From Nostoc mirabile CHAB5784 (GTDB taxonomy: Bacteria > Cyanobacteriota > Cyanobacteriia > Cyanobacteriales > Nostocaceae), in the NCBI RefSeq assembly GCF_020829645.1, contig NZ_JAIVFS010000091.1:1-33934 (forward strand): 33,934 nt of DNA. Direction: 5' to 3'. The translations under genes and the position numbers were made by a program. Numbering within the stretch: position 1 is the first letter of the stretch; each line of letters begins with the position of its first letter. Shown piece by piece: positions 1 to 7,337 of the stretch. Below the pieces are notes generated by a model. That model had not been told where the DNA came from. It worked only from the letters and a program-made list of their open reading frames with translations, and searched no databases.

Positions 1-60
1 TGGAGCAGATATACTACAGAATTGTTAAAGGTCGCGGATGCTTTGAGGCTGACAAGATAA
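1..60 (+). CDS. possible 3' end of a plus-strand gene cut by the window edge
   Basis: Frame 1 is open from the first base to a TAA at 58-60 and gives 19 residues ending ADALRLTR. With so few residues the family cannot be told, and an open frame of this length is expected by chance. It is listed only because the following 350 bases are AT-rich and non-coding, as expected after a gene end. Confidence 0.18.
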   Translation, partial: WSRYTTELLKVADALRLTR

Positions 61-350
61 TATTTTTAATCTCTAATTCCATTTGATTTGCGTTCTCTCA
101 TATCGCTTTTAGTCTAAACTCCAGTTTCTACCTAGAGACTGATTTATTATTTGTATGAATACTCAGTTATAAATTGCCATTATTAACAGCATTTACAGTA
201 AAATTTATACTCAGTGAAATTATTTAAATATTGGTGATTATTTCTGAATTACTCATAATAAATGTCTGTTCTCATTATGTGTGTAACAACTGTGGTGATT
301 AATGTATTAACAGATTGAGATTTTTTGAATAATAAGAAAATCTTAGAAAT
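61..350. other. AT-rich intergenic stretch
   Basis: I see no convincing reading frame, RNA gene or strong repeat in these 290 bases. The stretch is AT-rich and separates a possible plus-strand gene end from the 3' end of the minus-strand gene at 409. Confidence 0.4.
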
Positions 351-386
351 AAAAAATGCGCCATTTGAATCGATGGATGACGCACT
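351..386 (-). terminator. Rho-independent terminator after the zinc-ribbon/HNH-like gene
   Basis: Read on the minus strand, TGCG and CCAT pair with ATGG and CGCA around a short loop, with a bulge in the left arm, and a run of six T follows. It lies 22 bases past the stop codon of the gene that ends at 409, which is the expected place. Confidence 0.5.
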
Positions 387-408
387 TTTATTAAAAATTA
401 ATTGATGA

Positions 409-1251
409 TTAAGCGTGGTGAAGGATAATATTTATTGCATCTTGAGTGCTAATTTTATATTGTGTAGCAAGTTTATTCATATTGGCTTCACCATTTGCAT
501 GAGCTTTGATAATTGCGCGAATAATGTTTGGTGAAATATTAATCTCACAATTTGTAACGACTGGTTCAGGTAAAGTTTGAGAAATAAATAATTCTTTTCT
601 TCTTAAGAAATGTATTTGACAATAATGCTCTTTTCTGGGTATCCATAGACAATTTCCAGGGGCAAAGTTACTCTCTTGGTCAATGCGTGATATAACTGTT
701 CCTTCAGGTGCTGATCCCATATCTTTTAGAAACTGGGTAAAGTTATCGCGCCAGGATGCATCAACTTCAATTCCGCACCCGCCATTATATTTGTACTGAT
801 GGTGGTTCTTGTTATAGCAGATGCGCTTGATGTGTAACCAGGAGTTATACTCGTGGCTTTTGCATTTACCGTGGATAGTTTTATCGGTTTTGAGGGTTTC
901 GCGCTGCAAGCATCCGCAGCTTTGCGTAAGCCCTCTTTTTAAGCTATTTTTACTGACATACTTTTGGGTTCCACAACTGCACCGGGTAAGGAGTAGTAGT
1001 TCACCCCTTTTACCCTTAACTTCTACATCAGATATAACTGTTAGTCTCTCGAAATTTGCCCCAACTTGGATGGATTCTTTTCTTTTCTTACAACCGCAGT
1101 TAGTTGACTGCCCATTAGTGAGAGTGTGACTGTAGACAAGTTTTTGGGTTCCGCAATCACACTGACATAATACTTGCCTTCCTTGTTTGTCTAATATAGT
1201 CCAGCTACCGAATTTTTCACCTATATTAATTACTCGCTTTGTAGTCTCCAT
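409..1251 (-). CDS. phage-type zinc-ribbon and HNH/AP2-like DNA-binding protein (280 aa)
   Basis: The N-terminal half carries two copies of a Cys-rich unit (CQCDCG...NCGC at about 29-53 and RCSCG...SCGC at about 90-114), a short zinc-binding module found repeatedly in phage and mobile-element HNH or AP2 proteins. Residues about 128-212 match the domain that usually follows: a start like HGKCKSHEYNSW, then a YNGGCGIEV segment, and an end like SRIDQESNFAPGNCLWI. In this family that region is an HNH-related or AP2-type DNA-binding domain. The last 45 residues may form a small helix-turn-helix. The start is an ATG and a hairpin terminator follows the stop. Whether it cuts DNA or only binds it cannot be told; the classic HNH histidines are not obvious. 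Confidence 0.6.
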   Translation of the reverse strand: METTKRVINIGEKFGSWTILDKQGRQVLCQCDCGTQKLVYSHTLTNGQSTNCGCKKRKESIQVGANFERLTVISDVEVKGKRGELLLLTRCSCGTQKYVSKNSLKRGLTQSCGCLQRETLKTDKTIHGKCKSHEYNSWLHIKRICYNKNHHQYKYNGGCGIEVDASWRDNFTQFLKDMGSAPEGTVISRIDQESNFAPGNCLWIPRKEHYCQIHFLRRKELFISQTLPEPVVTNCEINISPNIIRAIIKAHANGEANMNKLATQYKISTQDAINIILHHA

Positions 1252-1279
1252 AAATCATTTTGGTGCTATTACTACTAAG

Positions 1280-1786
1280 TTATATATTTAAAACAAGCTG
1301 TTTTTCTTGCTCTAGTTCCTTCTTTATCCAAGCAAGTTGCTGTCCAATGGCTAGGTGCTGCATTGGTACTTTTGTCTCGTATCCGTTTGCTTGTAGAATT
1401 GGTGTTACCTCCTGTCTGTAAAGCTTACCCGTCAAGAATACAAACTCTATTTCCGGGGACGCAACTTGTATGAGACTTTTTGCTACTTGTTGTGCCCATA
1501 GTATGCGTTCCTGATGAGATAAGGAATAGGGGGATTTATCGTAGGGCTTGATGATTGTTTCTGGGTTAATGACTTGATGTAATGGCGACAGAATATACCA
1601 TCTTGACTCTTGTTCTTCTACGTAGCGACGGCACGCTTGAAAGTGCTGGGAATAATATAAGTCTTTGGCGGCAGCAGGGTAGGTAAGCTGCTTGCCACAT
1701 CCAGCAACCAGATAGATTTTTTCCTTGGGAGTGAACTTTCTGTAGGTGCCGATCGCCAGATTGAGGTTGTGGGCGATTCTTCCCAT
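1280..1786 (-). CDS. DUF6884 (YaaA-like) protein, perhaps 5'-truncated by the neighbouring IS
   Basis: The 168-aa product has the DUF6884 pattern: a strand ending in LVAGCGKQL, then PAAAKDLYYSQHFQ, the segment WYILSPLHQVINPETIIKPYD, and a later helix rich in W and A. Members are distant relatives of the YaaA/DUF328 fold and are often found on mobile elements; their biochemical role is mostly unknown. The ATG at 1786 lies only 7 bases past the tnpB stop codon, at the right end of an IS200/IS605 element, so the true N-terminus may be missing. A gene fragment in the same strand on the other side of the IS (3677-3835) could be its original start. Confidence 0.65.
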   Translation of the reverse strand: MGRIAHNLNLAIGTYRKFTPKEKIYLVAGCGKQLTYPAAAKDLYYSQHFQACRRYVEEQESRWYILSPLHQVINPETIIKPYDKSPYSLSHQERILWAQQVAKSLIQVASPEIEFVFLTGKLYRQEVTPILQANGYETKVPMQHLAIGQQLAWIKKELEQEKQLVLNI

Positions 1787-1792
1787 ACTGAA

Positions 1793-3313
1793 CTACCCCA
1801 TGCCTAAAGACATGAGGTTCCAACTTGCGTAGCAAGTTTCGTTTGCCCTCACTGGCTCCGACTCCTCACGCGCTATTGGATTACTAGACATCAACTCTGA
1901 CCCATTATTGATAGGTGACTTTGAACTAGTCGCAGTTCTCGCTGATTGATTTGACCCGCTCCGCCAACCGTCTAGCAAGGATTGTTCCATCCCTAACCAA
2001 CCATTTCTAGCTGATGGGATTGACAGAGTTTCTGTTTTTGGATCAACGTACCTACTCAAATAAGCAGAGAAAATATCTCGTTGCATACGTAATCCACATT
2101 CTGAGCAATCATGGACACGTTGAGATAATGATTTTTTCTGCCTATTACTACACAAACAAGTTTGAGACAGTGCAGTTTTTCGAGTAGAGAACTTTAGAAC
2201 TGTACCGCCAGCACTTTCAGCCTTGCGTACTAGTTCTGATTGAAAACTTGATGGTGCTTTAAAACCTATTGACTTACCGTAAATTTGCTGCCAAGCCTTA
2301 ACATTAACTTTCTCAGTTTTAACTGTTTTACCTAAAGCTAATGTTTGATTTACTAATTGACCGTGCAAAGACTTACGGTGTCCTGCTTGTTTGCGGTCAA
2401 TTTCACGTTTTTTGTTAGCAGTCTTTTTATATCGTTTTGATGTATGCCAGCGTTTTACACCTTTTTTTACAGTGCCATTGGGATTAAAATTATCAGGATT
2501 GTTGGCGCGTCTTTGTCTGTCCATCTTTCGCTGTAATCTTCTAATTCTCTTTTGCTTAGAAGTTAATTCTTCAGCGAATGGTTGCCAAATAGTTTGATTA
2601 TCTCCAACTATTGCAACAGTTGAAACACCTAAATCAATACCAACAATACCATCACCAATAACATTTTTTGGCTTTTGATAAGCTAATCCTTCACAAACTA
2701 ACTGAGCGTACCAGTAAGTTTTTTGGTTGATAATACGACGCACTAAGCGAACATATTTAATCCTAGAATTTAAACCATGTAATAATACAGGGTCATTACT
2801 ATCAATAATTCCCGAAAGTTTTAACCCTAACCATTCAACACTAGAACCAGTCCAGCGAATACCTTGCTTGTTAGTTTTACCTTCTAAAGACGCAAACTGT
2901 CCTTTTTGTTTAAATCTAGCTTTATTAGCCTTTACATAAATTAATCTTTCTAAAGTTTTAAACGCTCTGGTTGCTATTTTTTGAATAGTTTGAGCGTCAA
3001 GATTTGATTTAATCCAAACACTAGCTATAGCTGTTGCATTGGCAAAAGATTGTAAATCATAATCGCTAAATCTATAAGCTTCACGCGCTTTTTGAAAAGC
3101 TGTAGCACGTTCTTTTTTGTTAGTTTTTGGAACTAGTTTAGCTTGATTATATAGTTCAGAATTACGAACTAATTCTAATCTAGTTAAACCTTCAGACAAT
3201 ACAGCGTTATACAACTGTCTTCCTGCTTCTAATCTGGCAGCAAGTACAGCCATGTCTTTAGAGGTTGTTCTTAATGGAATTTCAGTTATAAAACTAGGTG
3301 TTTTTGCTGCCAA
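1793..3313 (-). CDS. tnpB: TnpB RNA-guided nuclease of an IS200/IS605 (IS1341-like) element
   Basis: The 506-aa product has the TnpB order: an N-terminal RNA-binding part with AARLEAGRQLYNAVL, a RuvC domain starting GIDLGVST (first Asp), the basic helical stretch with LQRKMDRQ, the second acidic site in KTEKVNVKAW, a zinc ribbon with CLC and CSEC pairs, and the third acidic site in QRDIFSAYLS. All three RuvC acids and four cysteines are present, so it may be active. TnpB cuts DNA using an omega-RNA that covers the 3' end of its own gene; here the last codons (ending MSLGMG) run into the right-end hairpins. The longest reading starts at a TTG (3313), and the first ATG lies about 20 codons later, inside conserved sequence. 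It is divergent from the tnpA remnant. Confidence 0.9.
   Translation of the reverse strand: MAAKTPSFITEIPLRTTSKDMAVLAARLEAGRQLYNAVLSEGLTRLELVRNSELYNQAKLVPKTNKKERATAFQKAREAYRFSDYDLQSFANATAIASVWIKSNLDAQTIQKIATRAFKTLERLIYVKANKARFKQKGQFASLEGKTNKQGIRWTGSSVEWLGLKLSGIIDSNDPVLLHGLNSRIKYVRLVRRIINQKTYWYAQLVCEGLAYQKPKNVIGDGIVGIDLGVSTVAIVGDNQTIWQPFAEELTSKQKRIRRLQRKMDRQRRANNPDNFNPNGTVKKGVKRWHTSKRYKKTANKKREIDRKQAGHRKSLHGQLVNQTLALGKTVKTEKVNVKAWQQIYGKSIGFKAPSSFQSELVRKAESAGGTVLKFSTRKTALSQTCLCSNRQKKSLSQRVHDCSECGLRMQRDIFSAYLSRYVDPKTETLSIPSARNGWLGMEQSLLDGWRSGSNQSARTATSSKSPINNGSELMSSNPIAREESEPVRANETCYASWNLMSLGMG
1796..1838 (-). repeat. right-end hairpins of the IS200/IS605 element (probable omega-RNA 3' region)
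   Basis: Two small hairpins lie side by side. CCCCATG (1796-1802) pairs with CATGAGG (1811-1817) with one wobble, and AACTTGC (1822-1828) pairs perfectly with GCAAGTT (1832-1838). They overlap the last codons of tnpB. In this family the right-end hairpin is what the Y1 transposase recognises, and the RNA read through it is the guide (omega) RNA of TnpB. The exact element end was not determined. Confidence 0.6.
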
Positions 3314-3344
3314 AATTTATCACCTTCCAATACTTATTTATTAG

Positions 3345-3674
3345 TTCTTTGTATTTTATCATTATAGATGCAATGTTGTTTATTCGTGCAAATACCACGT
3401 TATTTCTTGTCCAAAATACAGGCGAAAAGTACTGGTTAATGCTATTGCTTCGAGACTTAAAGAATTAATAGCACAAATAGCACTTGATATTAATGTAGAA
3501 ATTCTAGAAATGGAGATAATGCCAGACCATGTGCATTTATTGATTGAGGTAGACCCACAGTTTGGAGTGCATCGAGCGGTTAAGAGATTTAAAGGTGCTA
3601 GCTCAAGGTATGTAAGATTGGAATTTCCAGAATTAAAAAGCCGATTACCTTCTTTGTGGACTAACTCATACTTT
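3345..3674 (+). pseudogene. tnpA: truncated Y1 (IS200-type) transposase
   Basis: The open frame encodes a recognisable TnpA: VVYSCKYHVISCPKYRRKVL near the start, then EMEIMPDHVHLLIEVDP with the HUH motif (HVH), then an FKGASSRYVR helix and a last match at LPSLWTNSYF. Intact relatives continue with a strand and a helix carrying the catalytic tyrosine (in a YIENQ-like context); here the frame runs into unrelated sequence after 3674, so that residue is lost. There is also no ATG, GTG or TTG between the upstream stop (3342-3344) and the first conserved residues. It is therefore broken at both ends. It lies divergent to tnpB. Confidence 0.8.
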
Positions 3675-3676
3675 CG

Positions 3677-3835
3677 CCAACGATTAGAGACTTTTACAGC
3701 AAGAGTGCTAATATCACTTGCTGCAATTTCTTCTGCTTCAGTTTCAAAAGCATCATCAAAGTGAATCTTGGCGTGATACTCCATACCATCGAAGTAAATA
3801 TTGAAGCTAGGATTAAGTTGAAAGTCTTGAATCAT
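3677..3835 (-). pseudogene. 5' fragment of a host gene cut by the IS element
   Basis: The frame begins with an ATG at 3835 and reads as an ordinary acidic protein for 53 codons (ending VKVSNRW). It then continues only as the antisense of tnpA, which marks the break at about 3675. The family is not recognised. The interrupted gene may continue at 1786 with the DUF6884 gene, since strand and order fit: joining the two would give SNRW followed by GRIAHNLNLAIG. Sequence may also have been lost when the IS left end was deleted, so the joined gene is a hypothesis. Confidence 0.5.
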
Positions 3836-3845
3836 ATTTTTATCC

Positions 3846-4751
3846 TTACTGAGGAAGATATAAACACTTGTTTTGTTCTGCTAGCCTATTTGTGTGATAA
3901 TTATCAAGAATCATTTTCTTAAATTCTTCTCTTGTTGCTTGCAAGTCGCGGAATATTTTGTCAGTAGGATAGAAGAATACCGACTGTTGGCGGCTGTAAA
4001 ACCAGACCAGTTGATTGATACTATAGGCATTATTGCTATCAAGCAGGACGTAACTAATTTGTTGGTAAAAATTCTCTAGAGAGAAGGGACGCTTTTTGGC
4101 AGTTGTTCGTACATCGATGAGAGTATTTCCAGCAATTATCTGGCAATCAGCACCTCCAAGGTATTCACTTAAAGGGTATGAAGCATTGCAGGTAATATTC
4201 CCACTCACTTGATTAGCTACTGTTTGCCAGGTACGGGGTACAACACCCATAATTTGAGATGTATCTTGGATACTAGGAAGCCATTTTCTGAAGTATTCTG
4301 GTTCCATCTGAAGGGATTTTTCTCCTTGTAGAAAAGGTTGAATAATCTCATGAATATTACGGCTACGAGCATAATTTTCTAATGCACCCAAGAGCATACA
4401 CTTTAGAGCTTCTTCTTCAAGTGAATTTGAATTTTTAATGGAATAATCGAAGGTATATTCTATTTTGAGGGCTTTTGCTCCAACCTGAGCAAGACAATTA
4501 GTAAACCATGTTTGGTCTTCATAGATGTTTCCTAAATACTTGGCAAGTGCTTTGGCGATGGCTACGCCCGCCGAAGGCATCGCACTTCCTACTAAGGGGA
4601 AATCTACCCCATCAACTGGTCTGATAATTTCTTGATTTTCTAATAGCTGGTTATGGTTAGCGATCATCTTGATGACTGTCTTATTGAGTCTAGAGTCAAA
4701 CCATCTCCTGATAGGTGAGTTTCTATTTTTTAGTTCAGATGTTAAGCTCAC
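3846..4751 (-). CDS. PD-(D/E)XK nuclease-like protein with a changed motif (301 aa)
   Basis: I recognise the general family from its start (a segment like SELKNRNSPIRRWFDSRL) and its end: LGGADCQIIAGNTLIDVRTT followed by an LENFYQQISYVLL helix and a LVWFYSRQ strand. That end has the shape of a PD-(D/E)XK nuclease core: Asp in GGAD, then Asp-x-Lys in the next strand. Here the last motif is D-V-R, with arginine where relatives have lysine, so catalysis is doubtful. Residues about 55-66 (SAMPSAGVAIAK) come from an in-frame palindromic repeat at 4555-4583. The start at 4751 is GTG. It lies downstream of the conjugation genes, 244 bases past the 751-aa gene. Confidence 0.5.
   Translation of the reverse strand: MSLTSELKNRNSPIRRWFDSRLNKTVIKMIANHNQLLENQEIIRPVDGVDFPLVGSAMPSAGVAIAKALAKYLGNIYEDQTWFTNCLAQVGAKALKIEYTFDYSIKNSNSLEEEALKCMLLGALENYARSRNIHEIIQPFLQGEKSLQMEPEYFRKWLPSIQDTSQIMGVVPRTWQTVANQVSGNITCNASYPLSEYLGGADCQIIAGNTLIDVRTTAKKRPFSLENFYQQISYVLLDSNNAYSINQLVWFYSRQQSVFFYPTDKIFRDLQATREEFKKMILDNYHTNRLAEQNKCLYLPQ
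4555..4583. repeat. 29-bp palindromic repeat inside a gene, copy 1
   Basis: The unit runs from GCGATG to CATCGC, with GGCTACGCC facing GAAGGC in the arms. It is read in frame as AMPSAGVAIA on the minus strand, so the repeat adds residues without breaking the gene. A near-identical unit is at 29063-29091 and a degenerate one near 33575-33608. This is a common dispersed palindrome in Nostocales genomes. Confidence 0.75.
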
Positions 4752-4867
4752 TTTTTGGTTTTTTGTTTGAGATACTACATTAAGTATCTGCGTGAGCTTT
4801 ACGTAGTAATTTTTGTTTTAATCGCGTTACTGATTTAAGTAAAGATACTAATCATTCAAAATCAGTT

Positions 4868-4890
4868 AAAAGCTTATAAAGTAAGCTTTT
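4868..4890 (-). terminator. hairpin after the conjugation gene cluster, possible terminator
   Basis: AAAAGCTTA (4868-4876) and TAAGCTTTT (4882-4890) are a perfect 9-bp inverted repeat around a 5-base loop. It lies about 105 bases past the stop codon of the 751-aa gene, in the 244-base gap before the next gene. T runs flank it on the plus side (TTTTTAAATTTT) and are short on the minus side, so the direction is uncertain. Confidence 0.4.
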
Positions 4891-4995
4891 TAAATTTTGT
4901 AACTCGTACAAATTGGGATAACTTATCAACCAAAGTTTTTATATTGTCAAAGTGACTTTGCAAACTTGGTATTAGACAACTTGGTGATAGCTAGT

Positions 4996-7251
4996 TTACA
5001 ACTCAACCTCTCCAGACTTGGTTTTAGGTGCAGCCACAACAGTTTGCCGTTGAGGAGAAGGTATGTGTTCAGTTGGAGTATATTGCTGCCGAATTTCTTC
5101 CCCTCGCCATTGTTGTAAGTCGCTCATAATGTCTTTGAGGGGAACAAAATCGACGACTGTTTCTCCTTTCTTTTCAGCTTCATTTGTCTTATGGTTTAAA
5201 ATCTTGAAGTACATCTCCCTCTGGTCGGCAATTGGTAACTTGCCGTCATTCTCATTTATCCGTTGAAGAATCTCTTCATTACCCTGGTTCATTGCCTTTC
5301 CCCAGTCAGGACCACCATCCTTGACCATGTTCGCCCATTCCTCAGCGATATATGGGTGAACTTTCACAGGCATATCACCAGCTGCTTGTATTACTCGTTC
5401 TTTGGGTGCAGCTGCGGGTGTAGATTGTTCATTACCAAAGATTTGTTCCAAGTTGAGCTTGCTGGCGTTTTGGGCAATAAACTTGACTTGGTTGATGTCG
5501 TAGTCAGAAATATTCATCTTACTGACTTCTTTAGTAATCCCAGCTTCGGTTTTATTCAAGTCAAACCGGACAAGTTCCTGAGTACCTTTCTCTTGAGTAG
5601 TTTTAAATAATTGCAGGCTGGCTCGATTATTTTCGGGTTCACGAGTACGCTTGATGGTAAATTCACCTACTGTAAGTTCTTCCTTATCAGCCTGGATGAG
5701 GACGTTATTGAGGGTATGCAACATCTCGTTTTGTTTAAATACTTCGAGGGTTTTAATCGTGCCAGCAGGTGCAAGACTTCCCAAGCTATTTGCTACATCA
5801 CGGATATCGGCATTGTTGAGGTCAGGGAGCTTGCCATTGTCGCCCAAGTACTCTGCCACTATCAGAAACTCCTGACGTTCAATAGGTAACATCTCAGTAG
5901 GTTTTTTCGTGATTTTGGGTTCCTCTTTTTTGTTGAGTTTAAAATCCATTAAGGAGTTTTCCCACCCAAAGAGTTCATCACTGCGGCGGTGAATGCTAAC
6001 AGTGTCTCCCTCTTGGCGAATCACAAATGTATCGCTACGGTAAATACGCGACCCATCTTGTTCAAGAGTGCCGTATTTTTTCAACATTGTCATCGCGGTT
6101 TCAGCAATGTCTTTATTTTCCCCGTTGTAGCGTTCCTCCCGCGCTTGTTTATTATTAATTTGATAGATAGGTACTTCAACCTGACGCGCCCACTGTTGCG
6201 CTGCTGGCTCTACACATTGGGAGTTAGCTACTTCTTGATAGATAAATTCAGGTGCATATTTGTTTCGATTATTAGTTTCTAGCTCCTCTGGCTCTTGTGC
6301 AAAAAACTGATTGCGAGTTGCATTTTCGTTTACCTCTCCTTCAGTTTTATCTTGAGGTTGGTAGTTACTAACAACTATCTCTCTGATTTGAATAATTTCT
6401 TTGGACTGTGCTATTTCTTCTTGAAGATTATTGACCACATCATCTTCAAAACTCTCATCTGCTTCTATTTCAACAGATGAGTTTATTTCTTGAGTTATAG
6501 GCGAACTGTTTTCGCTGTTTTCATCTTGTAGTAACTTATTTATAGTCAGATGACTATCATCTAACAGTGGATTTACTTCTATAGCAGTTAAATTTTCATT
6601 ATCAAATAATAAATCTTTTGTATCTTCAGAATTTTCAAGAATTTCAGCAGATGGAGATAGTAGCTTAATCAGTGGTTCACTCGCTACATCTATTATTTCA
6701 TCTGGGGTAAGTATTTCAGTGACGAGATTAGTTGTACATTTACCTTCGCTATTTTGTTCGTAGACAACGATTTGTTTTTCTGAACCATCTGACTCCAGAT
6801 AAGCTGTAATTTTCAGAGCGATCTCACCTGTTTGCTGATAATCACTATTTAAATTGGGTACATCTTCTACTAATCTGGCAGCAATTCTTTGTGCTTGATA
6901 GTCTGTAAAAGGTTCAGTTTCTATTGTGTATTGACCTTCTATTAATAGATCGGGCATTAACACAATATTAGTTTCTTGATTACTTTTAATACTTTGGTTG
7001 GTTAAATCTACCTTCTCCCATTTATGTGCACCAGGGGTAGATTCATCAGGTACAAGATTGTAGATATCTTTTCCAATCTCAACTGCGATTTTACTTGCTT
7101 CTTGAGCTTCTTTGAGTTTTTCGAGAATTACTTTAGTTATCTTAGTCAGTGCATTGATGAGGGTTTTACTTAATTCCCGACTTGTTTTAATTGCAGTATC
7201 GGCTGTATTTAAATATGATTCATTAATTTGAGTGTGTCTGGGGTCAAACAT
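4996..7251 (-). CDS. unknown 751-aa acidic protein at the end of the conjugation cluster, with an internal duplication
   Basis: I do not recognise a named family. Residues about 10-65 look helical and coiled-coil prone, 180-330 are very acidic and low in complexity, and two similar units lie at about 385-470 and 510-596: each has a strand like FVIRQEG or FTIKRTR, a later MDFKLNK or RFDLNK, then a helix ending FLIVAEYL or VKFIAQNA. The last 120 residues have a helical segment (HPYIAEEWANMVKDGG) and a polar tail. There is no signal peptide or membrane segment, so it should be cytoplasmic. It follows virD4 by 86 bases, which suggests a role in substrate handling or coupling; that is inference from position only. 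Confidence 0.6.
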   Translation of the reverse strand: MFDPRHTQINESYLNTADTAIKTSRELSKTLINALTKITKVILEKLKEAQEASKIAVEIGKDIYNLVPDESTPGAHKWEKVDLTNQSIKSNQETNIVLMPDLLIEGQYTIETEPFTDYQAQRIAARLVEDVPNLNSDYQQTGEIALKITAYLESDGSEKQIVVYEQNSEGKCTTNLVTEILTPDEIIDVASEPLIKLLSPSAEILENSEDTKDLLFDNENLTAIEVNPLLDDSHLTINKLLQDENSENSSPITQEINSSVEIEADESFEDDVVNNLQEEIAQSKEIIQIREIVVSNYQPQDKTEGEVNENATRNQFFAQEPEELETNNRNKYAPEFIYQEVANSQCVEPAAQQWARQVEVPIYQINNKQAREERYNGENKDIAETAMTMLKKYGTLEQDGSRIYRSDTFVIRQEGDTVSIHRRSDELFGWENSLMDFKLNKKEEPKITKKPTEMLPIERQEFLIVAEYLGDNGKLPDLNNADIRDVANSLGSLAPAGTIKTLEVFKQNEMLHTLNNVLIQADKEELTVGEFTIKRTREPENNRASLQLFKTTQEKGTQELVRFDLNKTEAGITKEVSKMNISDYDINQVKFIAQNASKLNLEQIFGNEQSTPAAAPKERVIQAAGDMPVKVHPYIAEEWANMVKDGGPDWGKAMNQGNEEILQRINENDGKLPIADQREMYFKILNHKTNEAEKKGETVVDFVPLKDIMSDLQQWRGEEIRQQYTPTEHIPSPQRQTVVAAPKTKSGEVEL

Positions 7252-7337
7252 ATATTAATTGTGGTGTAAATAATCTATCAACTCAAACAGTCTGATTGTG
7301 CTTTACAAAAACCTGTTGATTATCAAACTTAAAGTTT

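Larger units (their letters stand above)
1790..3674. mobile_element. decayed IS200/IS605-family element (IS605 layout, left end lost)
   Basis: Divergent tnpB (minus) and tnpA (plus) share a short intergenic region at about 3314-3345, the IS605/IS608 layout. The right end with its hairpins is kept near 1790-1838. The left end is gone: tnpA stops matching at 3674, before the segment with the catalytic tyrosine, and host-like minus-strand coding sequence begins at 3677. The element cannot move by itself unless a TnpA acts in trans, and even then it lacks a visible left end. Confidence 0.75.

Noticed and set aside
3380..3676. Minus-strand frame through the tnpA region
   Set aside because: Its first 53 residues (3677-3835) look real but the rest is the exact antisense of the transposase coding sequence.
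5063..6480. Several plus-strand open frames opposite the 751-aa gene
   Set aside because: They follow from the opposite strand of a long, well-formed gene; their translations have no recognisable motifs and their starts and stops do not fit an operon.
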